A DNA stretch of 64,000 nucleotides from Comamonas testosteroni (lineage in GTDB: Bacteria; Pseudomonadota; Gammaproteobacteria; Burkholderiales; Burkholderiaceae_C): contig NZ_KZ984440.1 of NCBI RefSeq assembly GCF_003569915.1, positions 288,658 to 352,657 of the forward strand, read 5' to 3'. Below the pieces are notes generated by a model. That model had not been told where the DNA came from, did no database searches, and worked only from the letters and a program-made list of their open reading frames with translations. Of this stretch, positions 9,161 to 18,878 are shown piece after piece. The position numbers and the translations under genes are program-made. Position 1 is the first letter of the stretch; each line of letters begins with the position of its first letter.

Positions 9161-10036
9161 ATGAACATCCTGACCTGGAATACGCAATGGTGCTGCGGCA
9201 TGGATGGCAAAGTCAGCGTGCAGCGCATCGTGCACCATGCGCTGGAAATGGGTGAAACCGTCGGTGGTCTGGATGTGCTGTGCCTGCAGGAAGTTGCCGT
9301 CAACTACCCTGCGTTGCAAGGCAGTCCGGGCGATCAACTGGCCGAGCTGCAGGCCTTGTTGCCCAGCTGGCAGATTTTCTTTGGCGCATCGATTGACGAG
9401 TTCACGGCTCAGGGCCGTCAGCAGTTTGGCAATGTGATTGCCACGCGCTTGCCCGTGCTGCAGGTTCAGCACTATCCGCTGCCCATGCCAGCCGAAGCCG
9501 ATATGCGCTGCATGCAGCGCATGTGCTCTGTCGTCACGGTTGCCGATGAGGCTCTGGGCCCGGTGCGCATCATGACCACGCATCTGGAATATTTCTCCAG
9601 CCGCCAGCGCATGGCGCAGGCGCGGGCTTTGCGCGCTTTGCATATGCAGGCCTGCGCGCTGGCGGATATGCCGCCAAAACCTGCCAGTGATGGCTCGCCC
9701 TATCAGACCAAGCCGCACACGCATCATGCGGTGCTGTGCGGTGACTTCAACTTTGAGCCGCATGAGGCCGAATACGCCGAGCTGTCCGCACCATGGGGTG
9801 TGAATGAAGGCACAGAGCTTCAGGCCGAACAATGGCTCAACAGCTGGAGCGTTTTGCATGGCGATGCGCCGCAGCCCGCCACATTCAGACTGGCCGATCG
9901 CACCTGGGGGCCGGAGCCCGGGGCCTGCGATTTCATCTGGGTCAGCCGGAGCTTGCGCCAACAAGTGAAAGCGTGGACGGTGGACAGTGCAACCCAGGCG
10001 TCTGACCATCAGCCCGTGATGTTGACGCTGGGCTAG
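9161..10036 (+). CDS. endonuclease/exonuclease/phosphatase (EEP) family protein
   Basis: 291-aa Mg-dependent phosphodiesterase/phosphatase-fold protein. EEP motifs appear in order: NTQW near the N-terminus, CLQEV (metal-binding Glu), CGDFNFEP (Asp/Asn) and a C-terminal ASDHQPV (Asp-His). No signal peptide is seen, so it should be cytoplasmic. The start is the ATG at 9161, preceded by AGGA at 9154-9157, rather than a TTG 15 bases upstream. Its place behind a Ugp-type importer raises the possibility that it hydrolyses imported phosphodiesters (the job of UgpQ elsewhere), but DNA repair or another role is equally open from sequence. Confidence 0.8.
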   Translation: MNILTWNTQWCCGMDGKVSVQRIVHHALEMGETVGGLDVLCLQEVAVNYPALQGSPGDQLAELQALLPSWQIFFGASIDEFTAQGRQQFGNVIATRLPVLQVQHYPLPMPAEADMRCMQRMCSVVTVADEALGPVRIMTTHLEYFSSRQRMAQARALRALHMQACALADMPPKPASDGSPYQTKPHTHHAVLCGDFNFEPHEAEYAELSAPWGVNEGTELQAEQWLNSWSVLHGDAPQPATFRLADRTWGPEPGACDFIWVSRSLRQQVKAWTVDSATQASDHQPVMLTLG

Positions 10037-10104
10037 GCTTGTCGCTATGGTGGGGTCAGGCATCAGGTTGCCGGGTCTTTCAAACATTTGAGAAAGGAAA
10101 ACCC

Positions 10105-10659
10105 ATGGCTGTAGATATTCCCTCCATGTCCGTCATGCTGCGTCGCAGCTGGTGGGTTCTGCTGCTGCGCGGCGTGGCAGCCATTGTGTTTGGTGTGCTG
10201 ACCTGGATGCAGCCCGCCGCTTCGGCCGCCGCGCTGGTGCTGATCTTCGGCGCCTATGTGTTTCTCGATGGCGTGCTGGGCGTGTATTCGGCCATCAAAA
10301 GCCGCAACGAATCACGCCACTGGTGGATGGTGCTGCTCTGGGGGCTGACGGGCGTGGTCTTTGGCGTGCTGACCGTCATCAACCCCGCGATCACGGCGCT
10401 GGTGCTGACCATTTATATCGGCGTCTGGGCCTTGATCACCGGCGTGGTTGAAATCGTGGCTGCGCTGCGCCTGCGCAAGGAAATCGAAGGCGAATGGCTG
10501 CTAGTGCTGGGTGGGCTGATCTCGGTGCTGTTCGGCGCTTTTGTGCTGGCGCAACCGGGCGCGGGCATGATGGCCATGCTCTGGGTCATTGCCACTTATG
10601 CGGTGATCTTTGGTGTGCTGATGGTGTTGCTGGCTTTCAAGGTCAAAAAAGCGTTGTGA
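10105..10659 (+). CDS. DUF308/HdeD family membrane protein
   Basis: 184-aa integral membrane protein with six hydrophobic segments in three repeated pairs, the DUF308 (HdeD) pattern; W, G and V are abundant. A ribosome binding site (AAAGGAAA) lies just before the ATG at 10105, which is preferred over an upstream in-frame start at 10039. HdeD is linked to acid resistance in enterics, but the function of betaproteobacterial members is not established. It stands alone, bounded by a terminator. Confidence 0.78.
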   Translation: MAVDIPSMSVMLRRSWWVLLLRGVAAIVFGVLTWMQPAASAAALVLIFGAYVFLDGVLGVYSAIKSRNESRHWWMVLLWGLTGVVFGVLTVINPAITALVLTIYIGVWALITGVVEIVAALRLRKEIEGEWLLVLGGLISVLFGAFVLAQPGAGMMAMLWVIATYAVIFGVLMVLLAFKVKKAL

Positions 10660-10691
10660 ACTGAATTCAGCACTCCCATAGTTTTCAACCG

Positions 10692-10717
10692 GCGGCTCCA
10701 TCAGGGGCCGCTTTTTT
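10692..10717 (+). terminator. intrinsic terminator after the DUF308 gene
   Basis: GCGGC/GCCGC stem (10692-10696 with 10707-10711), extendable by CC/GG inside the loop, followed by six T. Confidence 0.8.
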
Positions 10718-10796
10718 GTGTCCAGTGGTTGCGTGTGGCGTGGTGTGCAAAGGGCTGAGTCCATATCTTTGGGACAATGGGCCAAAAGGCGAATCC

Positions 10797-13250
10797 ATGC
10801 AGATAACGGACAAACAAGAAGAGAGCAGACAAGCAAAATCCGGGGCAGCAAGACAGCTGCTGCTGGGCGGCATGCTGTGGCTGGGCCTTGTGGCAGCCAG
10901 CCATGCGCTGCCCAGTTTTGACGAAGTGCGGCGCGAGCACCGGTCGTCTGAAACCTTGCTGCTCTCGCGCGAGGGTGAAGAGCTGCAGCGCCTGCGTACC
11001 GACAGCACAGTGCGCCGTGGCCCCTGGGTGAGCTTGAGTGATATCTCGCCCGCGCTGCGCACGGCGCTGGTGCTGAGCGAAGACAAGCGCTTTTACGAGC
11101 ACAGCGGTGTGGACTGGACGGCGGTCACTGCCGCCGCCTGGGGCAATCTCTGGAACAGCCGCACGCGGGGCGCGAGCACCATCACCATGCAGTTGGCGGG
11201 CTTGCTGGACGGGGACTGGCGTCAAGGCCCTGGCGGTCGCAGCGTGGTGCAGAAGGTCGGGCAGGCTGTTGCCGCCGGGGTGCTGGACAGGCGCTGGCGC
11301 AAGGACCAGATTCTCGAAGCCTATCTGAACATGGTGCCGTTTCGCGGTGAGATCGTGGGCATTGATGCGCTCTCGCAAAGCCTGTTTGGCAAAGCAGCGC
11401 ATGGGCTGGATGCGCGCGAATCCGCCATCGCAGCTGCGCTGGTGCGCGCGCCCAATGCATCTGCCGAGCGTGTGGCGCAACGCGCTTGCGGCGTGCTGGA
11501 GACCATGACACCGGACGATGTGGCCGCGCGCAACTGCGCTGCCGATGGCTCTGCCATGCAACTCTATACCGCCAGTGTGCTGCAGCGCAGGCAATGGCAG
11601 GCTGCAGAAGGCATAGCGCCGCACTTTGCACGCCGCTGGCTGGCCTTGCCGCAGAACAAGGGGCAGGAGCGGGTGCGTTCCACGCTCAGTGCGCCGTTGC
11701 AGCGCTTTGCCGTCAGCAGCTTGCAGCAGCATCTGCGTGAGCTGCAAGGCCGCAATGTGGAAGACGGTGCGCTGGTGGTGCTCGATAACCGGACCGGCGA
11801 AGTTCTGGCCTGGGTGGGCTCATCGGGCACCTTGAGTCAGGCCTCTGAAGTGGATGGTGTCATGGCCATGCGCCAGCCCGGCTCCACGCTCAAGCCTTTT
11901 CTCTATGCGCAGGCGATTGCCGAAAAGCGCATCACCGCAGCGTCGCTGATTGAAGACTCTTCGGCCCATATCCCGACTCAGAACGGCCTCTATATTCCGC
12001 AGAACTATGACCGCCGCTTCAAGGGCTGGGTGTCGGTGCGCACGGCGCTGGCCTCGTCGCTCAATGTGCCGGCGGTGCGCACGCTGGTCATGGTCACGCC
12101 CGATGCGTTTTTTGATCAGCTCAAAAAGCTGGGCTTGCCGCTGCGCGAAAGCGGCGGCTACTACGGCTTCAGTCTGGCGCTGGGCAGCAGCGAAGTGCCG
12201 CTGCTCAATCTGACCAATGCCTACCGTGCGCTGGCCAATGGTGGGCAGTACCAGCCGGTGAGCTGGTCGCTGGCATCTTCATCTGTCACCGCTCGCAAAA
12301 CAGATGGCAAGCCGGTTGCGGATGCGCCTGTTCAGGCACTGGACGCGCGAGCGGCCTTTATCGTGGGCGATATTCTTTCGGACAATATGGCGCGTGCGCC
12401 GACCTTTGGCACGGACAGTGTTCTTGCCACGCGTTTCTGGACGGCGGTGAAGACCGGCACCAGCAAGGACATGCGCGACAACTGGGCCGTGGGCTGGTCG
12501 CAGCGCTACACCGTGGGCGTGTGGGTGGGCAATGCGCGGGGCGAGGCCATGCATTCCGTCAGCGGCACCAGCGGCGCTGCGCCCATCTGGGCGCAGGTCA
12601 TGGGATTTCTGCATCGCAACAGCCCCAGCCGTGCGCCGCATGCACCACAGGGCGTGCTGCAGCAACAGGTGCAGTTTGGCAATACGGCGGGCGGCACACC
12701 CATTGAAAGCCAGCGCAGTGAGTGGTTTGTGGCAGGTACGCAGCAGCCTGTGTTTGCTATGGATAGCGTAGCTGAAAGCCAAAATGCAATAAAGACTAGA
12801 GGGCGAAAAGACTCAAAATCAGGCGCGATGAGCACGCAAAGCGGTGCGGTGGCTGCGGTGCGGATTTCACGCCCTGCCAGCGGCACGATTCTGGCACTGG
12901 ACCCGGACATCCCGCCCGACAGCCAGCGTGTGCAACTGATCGCAAGACAGGCTGGCATGGCTCCTGAGCAGGACTGGCGTGACAACAGTCTGCGCTGGCG
13001 TCTGGTCACACGTCAGTACTCTGCGCCGCCCGCCAGTGGCACGGGCCAGCAGGCAGCTCCTGTGATGCGCGAGGTGCAACGTGAGCTGGGGCGTGGCAGT
13101 CAGATGGGCTGGCTGCCCTGGCCCGGCCGCCACAGACTGGAGCTGCTCGATGCTTCGGGCAAGGTGCTGGACAGCGTGGCCATTGAAGTGCGCGGCGCGG
13201 GCGCGCTGGTGGCGGGGCCTGAAGATATCAAGCCTGCGCGCCGCCGCTGA
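10797..13250 (+). CDS. pbpC: penicillin-binding protein 1C
   Basis: Bifunctional peptidoglycan synthase. 817 aa from the ATG at 10797, which gives a short cytoplasmic tail and a single membrane anchor at about 20-37. The GT51 glycosyltransferase domain carries EDKRFYEH at 95-102 with the catalytic Glu. The transpeptidase domain has SxxK as STLK (Ser363, Lys366), SxN as SLN, and KTG as KTGTS (Lys552). A C-terminal BiPBP_C domain completes the PbpC architecture (E. coli 770 aa). Between the transpeptidase and BiPBP_C, residues about 653-678 are encoded by an AT-richer stretch that looks like an in-frame mini-repeat. PbpC and YfhM are normally neighbours; here the ugp-type cluster lies between them. 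Confidence 0.93.
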   Translation: MQITDKQEESRQAKSGAARQLLLGGMLWLGLVAASHALPSFDEVRREHRSSETLLLSREGEELQRLRTDSTVRRGPWVSLSDISPALRTALVLSEDKRFYEHSGVDWTAVTAAAWGNLWNSRTRGASTITMQLAGLLDGDWRQGPGGRSVVQKVGQAVAAGVLDRRWRKDQILEAYLNMVPFRGEIVGIDALSQSLFGKAAHGLDARESAIAAALVRAPNASAERVAQRACGVLETMTPDDVAARNCAADGSAMQLYTASVLQRRQWQAAEGIAPHFARRWLALPQNKGQERVRSTLSAPLQRFAVSSLQQHLRELQGRNVEDGALVVLDNRTGEVLAWVGSSGTLSQASEVDGVMAMRQPGSTLKPFLYAQAIAEKRITAASLIEDSSAHIPTQNGLYIPQNYDRRFKGWVSVRTALASSLNVPAVRTLVMVTPDAFFDQLKKLGLPLRESGGYYGFSLALGSSEVPLLNLTNAYRALANGGQYQPVSWSLASSSVTARKTDGKPVADAPVQALDARAAFIVGDILSDNMARAPTFGTDSVLATRFWTAVKTGTSKDMRDNWAVGWSQRYTVGVWVGNARGEAMHSVSGTSGAAPIWAQVMGFLHRNSPSRAPHAPQGVLQQQVQFGNTAGGTPIESQRSEWFVAGTQQPVFAMDSVAESQNAIKTRGRKDSKSGAMSTQSGAVAAVRISRPASGTILALDPDIPPDSQRVQLIARQAGMAPEQDWRDNSLRWRLVTRQYSAPPASGTGQQAAPVMREVQRELGRGSQMGWLPWPGRHRLELLDASGKVLDSVAIEVRGAGALVAGPEDIKPARRR
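12755..12815 (-). repeat. mini-repeat copy inside pbpC reading frame
   Basis: On the minus strand this reads CTCTAGTC, TTTATTGCATTTTGGCT, TTCAGCTACGCTAT. That is the same block order as the intergenic copy at 60775 (TTCTAGTCC, then TATATAGGCT, then TAGCTAT). It is translated in frame and falls in the linker between two domains. Confidence 0.55.
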
Positions 13251-13281
13251 GTTTTGGAGGGGGAGAGGACGGTGTGAAGCC

Positions 13282-14421
13282 TCAGCCTTCTTTCACCAGC
13301 AGATTGCCGGTGATTTCGCTGACGTTTTTCACGCTGGTCAGCGTCATGGCCACGCGCATTTCCTTTTCCAGCAAGTCCAGCAGATTGCTCACGCCTGCAC
13401 CGCCATCGGCAGCCAGCGCATAGATAAAGGCGCGGCCAATCATGGTGCAGTCGGCGCCCAGGGCCAGCATGCGCACAATGTCCAGGCCATTGCGAATACC
13501 CGAGTCCGCCAGAATCTTGATCTGGCCTTTGACCGCATCGGCAATCGCAGGCAACGCACGGGCGGAGGACAGCACGCCATCGAGCTGACGGCCACCGTGG
13601 TTGGAGACGATGATGCCGTCCGCGCCAAAGCGCACGGCGTCCTTGGCATCTTCGGGGTCGAGAATGCCTTTGATGACCATGGGACCCTTCCAGAAGTCGC
13701 GAATCCATTCCAGATCGCTCCACGAAATGGAGGGGTCAAAGTTCGCGCCCAGGTAGCCCATATAGTCTTCCAGGCTCACGTTCTTGCCCAGATAGGTGGA
13801 GATATTGCCCAGTGTGTGGGGGCGACCCATCAGGCCCACATCCAGCGCCCAGTGTGGGTGTGTGACGGCTTGCAGATAGCGGCGCATGGCGGCGTTCGGG
13901 CCGCTCATGCCGGAGTGCGCATCGCGGTAGCGCGCGCCGGGCACGGGCATGTCCACCGTGAAGACCAGCGTGGAGACGCCGGCAGCCTGCGCACGCTCCA
14001 GCGCGTTCTTCATAAAGCCTCGGTCCTTGAGCACATAAAGCTGGAACCACATGGGGCGCTTGATCTTGGGCGCGACTTCTTCAATCGGGCAGACCGAGAC
14101 GGTGGACAGCGTAAAGGGAATGCCTTTTTTGTCGGCCGCCATGGCAGCCTGCACCTCACCACGGCGTGCGTACATGCCGGTCAGGCCCACGGGCGAGAGG
14201 GCCACAGGCAGGGCCAGCTTTTCACCAAACAGTTCGATGCTGGTGTCGAGCTTGCTCATGTCCTTGAGCACGCGCTGGCGCAGCGCCACATCGGCCAGAT
14301 CGCTGACATTGCGGCCCAGTGTCTTTTCCGCATAAGCACCACCATCGATGTAGTGGAAGAGAAAAGGCGGCAGGCGCTTTTGAGCGGCAGCACGGTAATC
14401 GGTGGTGGAGGAAATGATCAT
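13282..14421 (-). CDS. lldD: FMN-dependent L-lactate dehydrogenase
   Basis: Oxidises L-lactate to pyruvate, passing electrons to the quinone pool at the inner membrane. 379 aa (E. coli LldD 396). The alpha-hydroxy-acid oxidase signature SNHGGRQLD is at 273-281, with His275 as the catalytic base and Arg278 as the substrate-binding residue. FMN-binding elements LSTVS and WFQLYV are present. The start overlaps the lldR stop by ATGA. Gene order P-R-D on the minus strand equals the E. coli lldPRD operon. Confidence 0.93.
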   Translation of the reverse strand: MIISSTTDYRAAAQKRLPPFLFHYIDGGAYAEKTLGRNVSDLADVALRQRVLKDMSKLDTSIELFGEKLALPVALSPVGLTGMYARRGEVQAAMAADKKGIPFTLSTVSVCPIEEVAPKIKRPMWFQLYVLKDRGFMKNALERAQAAGVSTLVFTVDMPVPGARYRDAHSGMSGPNAAMRRYLQAVTHPHWALDVGLMGRPHTLGNISTYLGKNVSLEDYMGYLGANFDPSISWSDLEWIRDFWKGPMVIKGILDPEDAKDAVRFGADGIIVSNHGGRQLDGVLSSARALPAIADAVKGQIKILADSGIRNGLDIVRMLALGADCTMIGRAFIYALAADGGAGVSNLLDLLEKEMRVAMTLTSVKNVSEITGNLLVKEG

Positions 14422-15188
14422 GAGAAAGTCACCGGGGTAGATGAAAAACGACCCAGCCGCTCAAGCCGCGCAGCGTCGGCATCAGCCTGGGTCAGTTTTT
14501 CGTGGACATAGGCCAGGTGTTCGCCGATCACGGCTCTGGCCTGCTCAGGTTCGCTGGCGATGATGGCCTGCATGAGGTCATGGTGCTGACGCGTCAGCAG
14601 CTCCAGCACTTTGGGGTCGTCGTGCACAAACATCAGGCGGCGGTTCTGTGCCACGGTGCTCAGCACCATCTCGAACAGGCTGCGCATGACCTGCACCACA
14701 ACCACGTTGTGCGAGGCCTCGGCAATCGCCAGATGAAACTGCGCATCGGCGCGGGCCGAGTTCGCCGCGTCCTGGCTTTTCTGGTGGCGCAGCATCTCGT
14801 CAAAGCAGCGGCGGATATGGTCCTTGTCCTTGTCCGTCGCGCGTTGAGCTGCATGCCAGGCGGTGTTGATTTCGATCATCTGGCGCGTCTCCAGCACGTC
14901 GTAGCGGTACTGGGGGTCGTCACGAATCAGCGGAATCAACGGGGCCACGGCCTGGTCGGGCCATTCCTGCACACGCTCGCGCAGAAAGGTGCCAGAGCCC
15001 ACACGGCTTTCCAGCACGCCGCGGCTTGCGAGCTTTTGAATCGCCTCGCGCAGCGCCGTGCGCGACACGCCCAGCTGCTCTGCCAGCGCCCGCTCCGTAG
15101 GCAGCTTAGCGCCGCTTTGCAGTTGGGTGGTCTGGATCAGCTCCAGCAGTTGCTGGGCGACGCGGTCGGACAGGCGCATGGCGGGCAT
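14418..15188 (-). CDS. lldR: GntR/FadR-family regulator of lactate utilisation
   Basis: 256-aa transcriptional regulator. The N-terminal winged helix includes [20 protein letters not shown] at about 27-46, the classical GntR recognition helix region. The C-terminal all-helical FCD domain (about 90-235) binds the effector, L-lactate in E. coli LldR. It sits between permease and dehydrogenase, as in E. coli. Two matching TTGGTnnnACCAA-type palindromes lie upstream of lldP and are its probable binding sites. It is expected to repress without lactate and permit or activate with it. Confidence 0.9.
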   Translation of the reverse strand: MPAMRLSDRVAQQLLELIQTTQLQSGAKLPTERALAEQLGVSRTALREAIQKLASRGVLESRVGSGTFLRERVQEWPDQAVAPLIPLIRDDPQYRYDVLETRQMIEINTAWHAAQRATDKDKDHIRRCFDEMLRHQKSQDAANSARADAQFHLAIAEASHNVVVVQVMRSLFEMVLSTVAQNRRLMFVHDDPKVLELLTRQHHDLMQAIIASEPEQARAVIGEHLAYVHEKLTQADADAARLERLGRFSSTPVTFS

Positions 15189-15206
15189 GGGTTCTCTAAT
15201 GGCTTT

Positions 15207-16874
15207 TTAGTGGGGAATCATTCCCGGGAATACATAGGCCTGCAGCGTGCAGATGATGCCGATGATGACCAGGAAGGCCAGACTGTGCTTGACGGTGAAG
15301 CGGAACAGGTCCGATTCCTTGCCGGCCAGCCCCACCGCCGCGCAGGCAATGGCAATGGATTGAGGCGAGATCATTTTGCCAGTCACGCCGCCTGTGGTGT
15401 TGGCCGTCACGGTAAGCACCTCAGGCAGACCCAGTTGCGCAGCCGTAGTGGCCTGCAGCGCACCAAACAAGGCGTTGGCCGATGTGTCAGAGCCCGTGAG
15501 GAACACGCCCAGCCAGCCCAGGAAGGGCGAGAAGAACGCAAAGGCTTTGCCGGTGTGAGCCAGCGCCAAAGCCAATGTGGTGGACAGGCCCGAGTAGTTG
15601 GCGATGAACGCAAAGGCCAGCACCATGCCGATGGAGTAGATAGGCAGGGCCAGTTCCTTGAAGGTCTCGCCCAGCGTCTGCACTGCCACCGATGGCTTGA
15701 GGCGCAGGATGATGATGGAGATGATGGCTGCAATCAAGATGGCAGTGCCAGTGGCCGACAGCCAGTTGAACGAGTACACCGCGCCATAAGGTGTGGGTGT
15801 GCTCACGATGGGGGCAACCTTTTGCACGATGTTGTGCAGCATGGGCACTTGCAGATTGATCACAGCGCCAGCCAGCGGGCCGCCTGCGGCAAACAAGGCC
15901 TTGAAGGGCTTGACGCTCCAGACCGTCACCATCACGGTGAGGATGATGAAAGGCGACCAAGCCTTGAGCACCACGCCGGTAGTCAGCTTGATGGGGGCAG
16001 AGGTCGAAACCTTGGGGGCTGGGCTACCCGCTTCAGGTGCAAAGCGGAAGATATGCTTGGGCTGCCAGAACTTGAGGAAGGTCGTCAGCGTGACAAGCGC
16101 AAAGATGGCCGAGGTGATGTCGGGCAACTCAGGGCCGATGTAGTTGGCAGTCAGGAACTGACCGATGGCAAAGCTGCCGCCGCCCACGAGCACGGCAGGC
16201 CAGGTTTCCTTCACACCGCGCCAGCCATCCATGATGGCCATGAGCCAGAACAGCACGATGATGGTCATGAAGGGCAGTTGGCGACCGGCCATCTGGCTGA
16301 TCAGCATGGGGTCGATGTTGGACACCTGACCGGCCACGATGACGGGAATGCCCATGGCACCAAAAGCCACAGGGGCGGTATTGCCGATCAGGCACAGACC
16401 TGCTGCGTACAGCGGCCTGAAGCCCAGACCCACCAGCAGTGCAGCCGTAATGGCCACGGGTGCGCCAAAGCCTGCGGCGCCTTCGAGAAAAGCACCGAAA
16501 CAGAAGCCCACCAGAATCAGCTGCAGACGCTGGTCTTCGGTGACCGACAGAATCGACGAGCGAATGATGTCGAACTGCCCGGTCTTGACCGAGACCTTGT
16601 AGAGAAACACGGCCGCCACAATGATCCAGGCGATAGGCCACAGACCGTAGAAGAAGCCATAGACCGCTGCGGCCAGTGCGTTGGCAACAGGCATCTTGTA
16701 GAAGAAGAGGGCCACGGCCAGCGACAGCGCCACGGTGATGGTGCCCGCCAAATAGCCTTTGAGTCGCAGCTTGGTCAGCGCGATAAAGAAAAAGAGGATG
16801 GGGATGAGAGCCACCAGAGCCGACACCCACACATTGCCTGCGGGGTCGTAGTTTTGCGACCAGATTTCTTGCAT
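15207..16874 (-). CDS. lldP: L-lactate permease
   Basis: LctP-family proton symporter for L-lactate (and glycolate). 555 aa, with about 12-14 hydrophobic segments. The N-terminus [16 protein letters not shown] matches the E. coli LldP opening, and the start at 16874 has AGGAG upstream; a longer frame extends 21 codons further without support. Family motifs GAAGFGAP and [11 protein letters not shown] are present. It is the first gene of lldPRD, separated from lldR by 18 bases. Confidence 0.93.
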   Translation of the reverse strand: MQEIWSQNYDPAGNVWVSALVALIPILFFFIALTKLRLKGYLAGTITVALSLAVALFFYKMPVANALAAAVYGFFYGLWPIAWIIVAAVFLYKVSVKTGQFDIIRSSILSVTEDQRLQLILVGFCFGAFLEGAAGFGAPVAITAALLVGLGFRPLYAAGLCLIGNTAPVAFGAMGIPVIVAGQVSNIDPMLISQMAGRQLPFMTIIVLFWLMAIMDGWRGVKETWPAVLVGGGSFAIGQFLTANYIGPELPDITSAIFALVTLTTFLKFWQPKHIFRFAPEAGSPAPKVSTSAPIKLTTGVVLKAWSPFIILTVMVTVWSVKPFKALFAAGGPLAGAVINLQVPMLHNIVQKVAPIVSTPTPYGAVYSFNWLSATGTAILIAAIISIIILRLKPSVAVQTLGETFKELALPIYSIGMVLAFAFIANYSGLSTTLALALAHTGKAFAFFSPFLGWLGVFLTGSDTSANALFGALQATTAAQLGLPEVLTVTANTTGGVTGKMISPQSIAIACAAVGLAGKESDLFRFTVKHSLAFLVIIGIICTLQAYVFPGMIPH

Positions 16875-17002
16875 TGACTTGCGCTCCTGAACTGCGAGGA
16901 AGTGCAGTGCTTCCGTGGCGACCGGAAGCCCTCGCATTCTTTGTTTTGACCGGGCCCGGCGCTGCTTCCTGGCAGAAGCGTGCTGTGACCCGTTCGGTTT
17001 AA

Positions 17003-17017
17003 ATTGGTATTACCAAT
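17003..17017. promoter_or_regulatory. LldR operator O1
   Basis: ATTGGTATTACCAAT, a 15-bp palindrome around one central base, of the TTGGTnnnACCAA type bound by LldR/FadR-like GntR regulators. It lies downstream of the candidate lldP -10 box, so a bound repressor would block elongation or initiation. Confidence 0.8.
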
Positions 17018-17041
17018 GTGAGAATTTTTGAAGTGGAGCGG

Positions 17042-17047
17042 ATTATA
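17042..17047 (-). promoter_or_regulatory. candidate lldP promoter -10 box
   Basis: The minus strand reads TATAAT here, between the two operators and about 170 bases before the lldP start. No good -35 is visible at 17 bp, which fits a regulated promoter. Confidence 0.45.
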
Positions 17048-17099
17048 GAAATCGGATTTAACGCGTTTATTCATGGTTTTCCCTTGAATTTACAATATT

Positions 17100-17114
17100 A
17101 TTGGTAATACCAAT
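17100..17114. promoter_or_regulatory. LldR operator O2
   Basis: ATTGGTAATACCAAT, the exact reverse complement of O1, centred 97 bp away on the other side of the candidate promoter. The spacing is compatible with looping between two bound dimers. The rest of the 345-base gap between the permeases (16875-17219) holds the leader of lldP and the terminator of the next gene. Confidence 0.8.
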
Positions 17115-17164
17115 TTGCGGCAAAGCTAGCAAGGTCAGACCAGACAAGACGTTTTTCCAGGCGC

Positions 17165-17197
17165 AAAAAAGCCGCAGTCCATAAGGAGCTGCGGCTT
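17165..17197 (-). terminator. intrinsic terminator of the second lactate permease gene
   Basis: On the minus strand, a 9-bp stem AAGCCGCAG/CTGCGGCTT with an 11-base loop is followed by six T. It lies 22 bases after the stop codon at 17220. Confidence 0.85.
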
Positions 17198-17219
17198 GTT
17201 GCTGGAGCTGATTGCCAGA

Positions 17220-18878
17220 TCAGTTGACCATCATCTTGAAGGGCCAGACATAGGCTTGCAGGGTCACAAAGATGCCCATCAGGCAGGCCAGTGCGATGGA
17301 GTGGAAGAACACATAGCGCAGGATGTCGCCTTCGCGGTTGAACCAGCGTGTGGCGGTCGATGCGACCACGATGGACTGCGCGTCGATCATCTTGCCCATC
17401 ACACCGCCCGAGCTATTGGCCGCGCCCATCAGATTGGGCGACAGACCGAGCTGGTCAGCCGCGACCTTCTGCATGCCGCCGAACAGCACGTTCGATGCGG
17501 TGTCAGAGCCTGTGAGTGCCACGCCCAGCCAGCCCATCAGCGTGCCGAAGAAGGGGTAAAACCAGCCGGTGTTGGCAAAAGCCAGACCCAGTGTGGTGTC
17601 GGTGCCGGAGTAGCGGGTCAGCGTGCCCAGAGCCAGCATCAGCACAATGGTCAGCAGCGAGAAGCGCACCAGCCAGATGGTCTTGAAGAAGGTACTCACG
17701 ATCTTGACCGGGTTGTACTTCATCACAAACGCGCTGACGATGGCGGCCAACAAAATTGCCGTGCCGGTAGCAGACAGCAGGTTCAGCACATAGGTCGCGC
17801 CTTCCTTGGTGGGCTGCTTGACCACGGGCGGCATCTTCTCGATCAGGTTGTGCAGACCTTCCATGGGGAAGGCGGGCGCAAAGATGCTGTTGAGCCAGGC
17901 CTTGACCGAGGGCAGACCCCAGATGAAGACGAAGACGGACAGAATGATCCAGGGGGTCCAGGCAGCGATCAGCGCGGAGCGGCTATGCTGCGCGACGGGC
18001 TGGGGCGGCTTGACTTCGGAAGCGCTGACATCCTTGCCGCGAATCGAGGCCGAAGTCCAGATCTTCTTGGGCTGCCATACACGCAGGAACAGCACCAGGC
18101 TGATCATGGAGATGATGGCGGCAATGATGTCCACCAGCTCAGGGCCGATGAAGTTGGACACCAGATATTGAGGGATGGCGAAGGAGACGCCGCACACCAG
18201 AATGGCGGGCCAGATTTCCATCATGCCCTTGCGACCGGCAAAAGCCCAGATCAGCCAGAACGGTACCAGTACTGAGAAGAAAGGCAGCTGGCGGCCAATC
18301 ATCGCGGTCACTTCCATCAGGTCGTAGCCGTGTACCTTGGCCAGCGTGATGACGGGCGTGCCCAGTGCACCAAATGCGACGGGAGCGGTATTGGCGATCA
18401 GCGACAGGCCCGAAGCAGCCAGTGGCGAAAAGCCCAGACCGATCAGAATCGCTGCCGTCACGGCCACGGGCGTGCCAAAACCGGCAGCACCTTCAAAGAA
18501 CGCGCCAAAGGAGAAGGCAATCAGCAGCAGCTGAATGCGACGGTCTTCGGTAATGCCGGAGAGTGAATCCTGCAGCACCTTGAAGCTGCCGTTCTGTTCG
18601 GTGAGCTGATGCAAAAAGATAATGTTCAGCACAATCCAGCCAATCGGCAGCAGACCGGTGAACGCGCCAAACAGCGCGGCGCGGCCTGCCATCTCGGCCG
18701 GCATGCTGTAGACAAAGACGGCAATGAGCAAGGCGGCGACAAGGCCCGCGCCTGCGGCCCAGTGCGCCTTCATATGCAAAAAGCCTAGGCCAACCAGCAT
18801 CACCACGACCGGAATGGCCGCAAGCAATGTGGACAACCACATATTCGATAGTGGGTCATAGACCTGTTGCCAAATCAT
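17220..18878 (-). CDS. second L-lactate permease (LctP family)
   Basis: 552-aa paralogue of LldP with the same topology and motifs ([19 protein letters not shown]), starting MIWQQVYDPLSNMW. GGAG precedes the ATG. It may carry lactate, glycolate or another 2-hydroxy acid; GlcA-type permeases belong to the same family and cannot be told apart here. It diverges from an FMN-dependent hydroxy-acid dehydrogenase (19074), and the two are probably one functional module. Confidence 0.9.
   Translation of the reverse strand: MIWQQVYDPLSNMWLSTLLAAIPVVVMLVGLGFLHMKAHWAAGAGLVAALLIAVFVYSMPAEMAGRAALFGAFTGLLPIGWIVLNIIFLHQLTEQNGSFKVLQDSLSGITEDRRIQLLLIAFSFGAFFEGAAGFGTPVAVTAAILIGLGFSPLAASGLSLIANTAPVAFGALGTPVITLAKVHGYDLMEVTAMIGRQLPFFSVLVPFWLIWAFAGRKGMMEIWPAILVCGVSFAIPQYLVSNFIGPELVDIIAAIISMISLVLFLRVWQPKKIWTSASIRGKDVSASEVKPPQPVAQHSRSALIAAWTPWIILSVFVFIWGLPSVKAWLNSIFAPAFPMEGLHNLIEKMPPVVKQPTKEGATYVLNLLSATGTAILLAAIVSAFVMKYNPVKIVSTFFKTIWLVRFSLLTIVLMLALGTLTRYSGTDTTLGLAFANTGWFYPFFGTLMGWLGVALTGSDTASNVLFGGMQKVAADQLGLSPNLMGAANSSGGVMGKMIDAQSIVVASTATRWFNREGDILRYVFFHSIALACLMGIFVTLQAYVWPFKMMVN

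Noticed and set aside
14502..16877. Very long open frame on the plus strand opposite lldR and lldP
   Set aside because: It is the antisense of two well-supported genes; His/Gln-rich composition and lack of any family feature show it is a by-product of GC-rich codon use.
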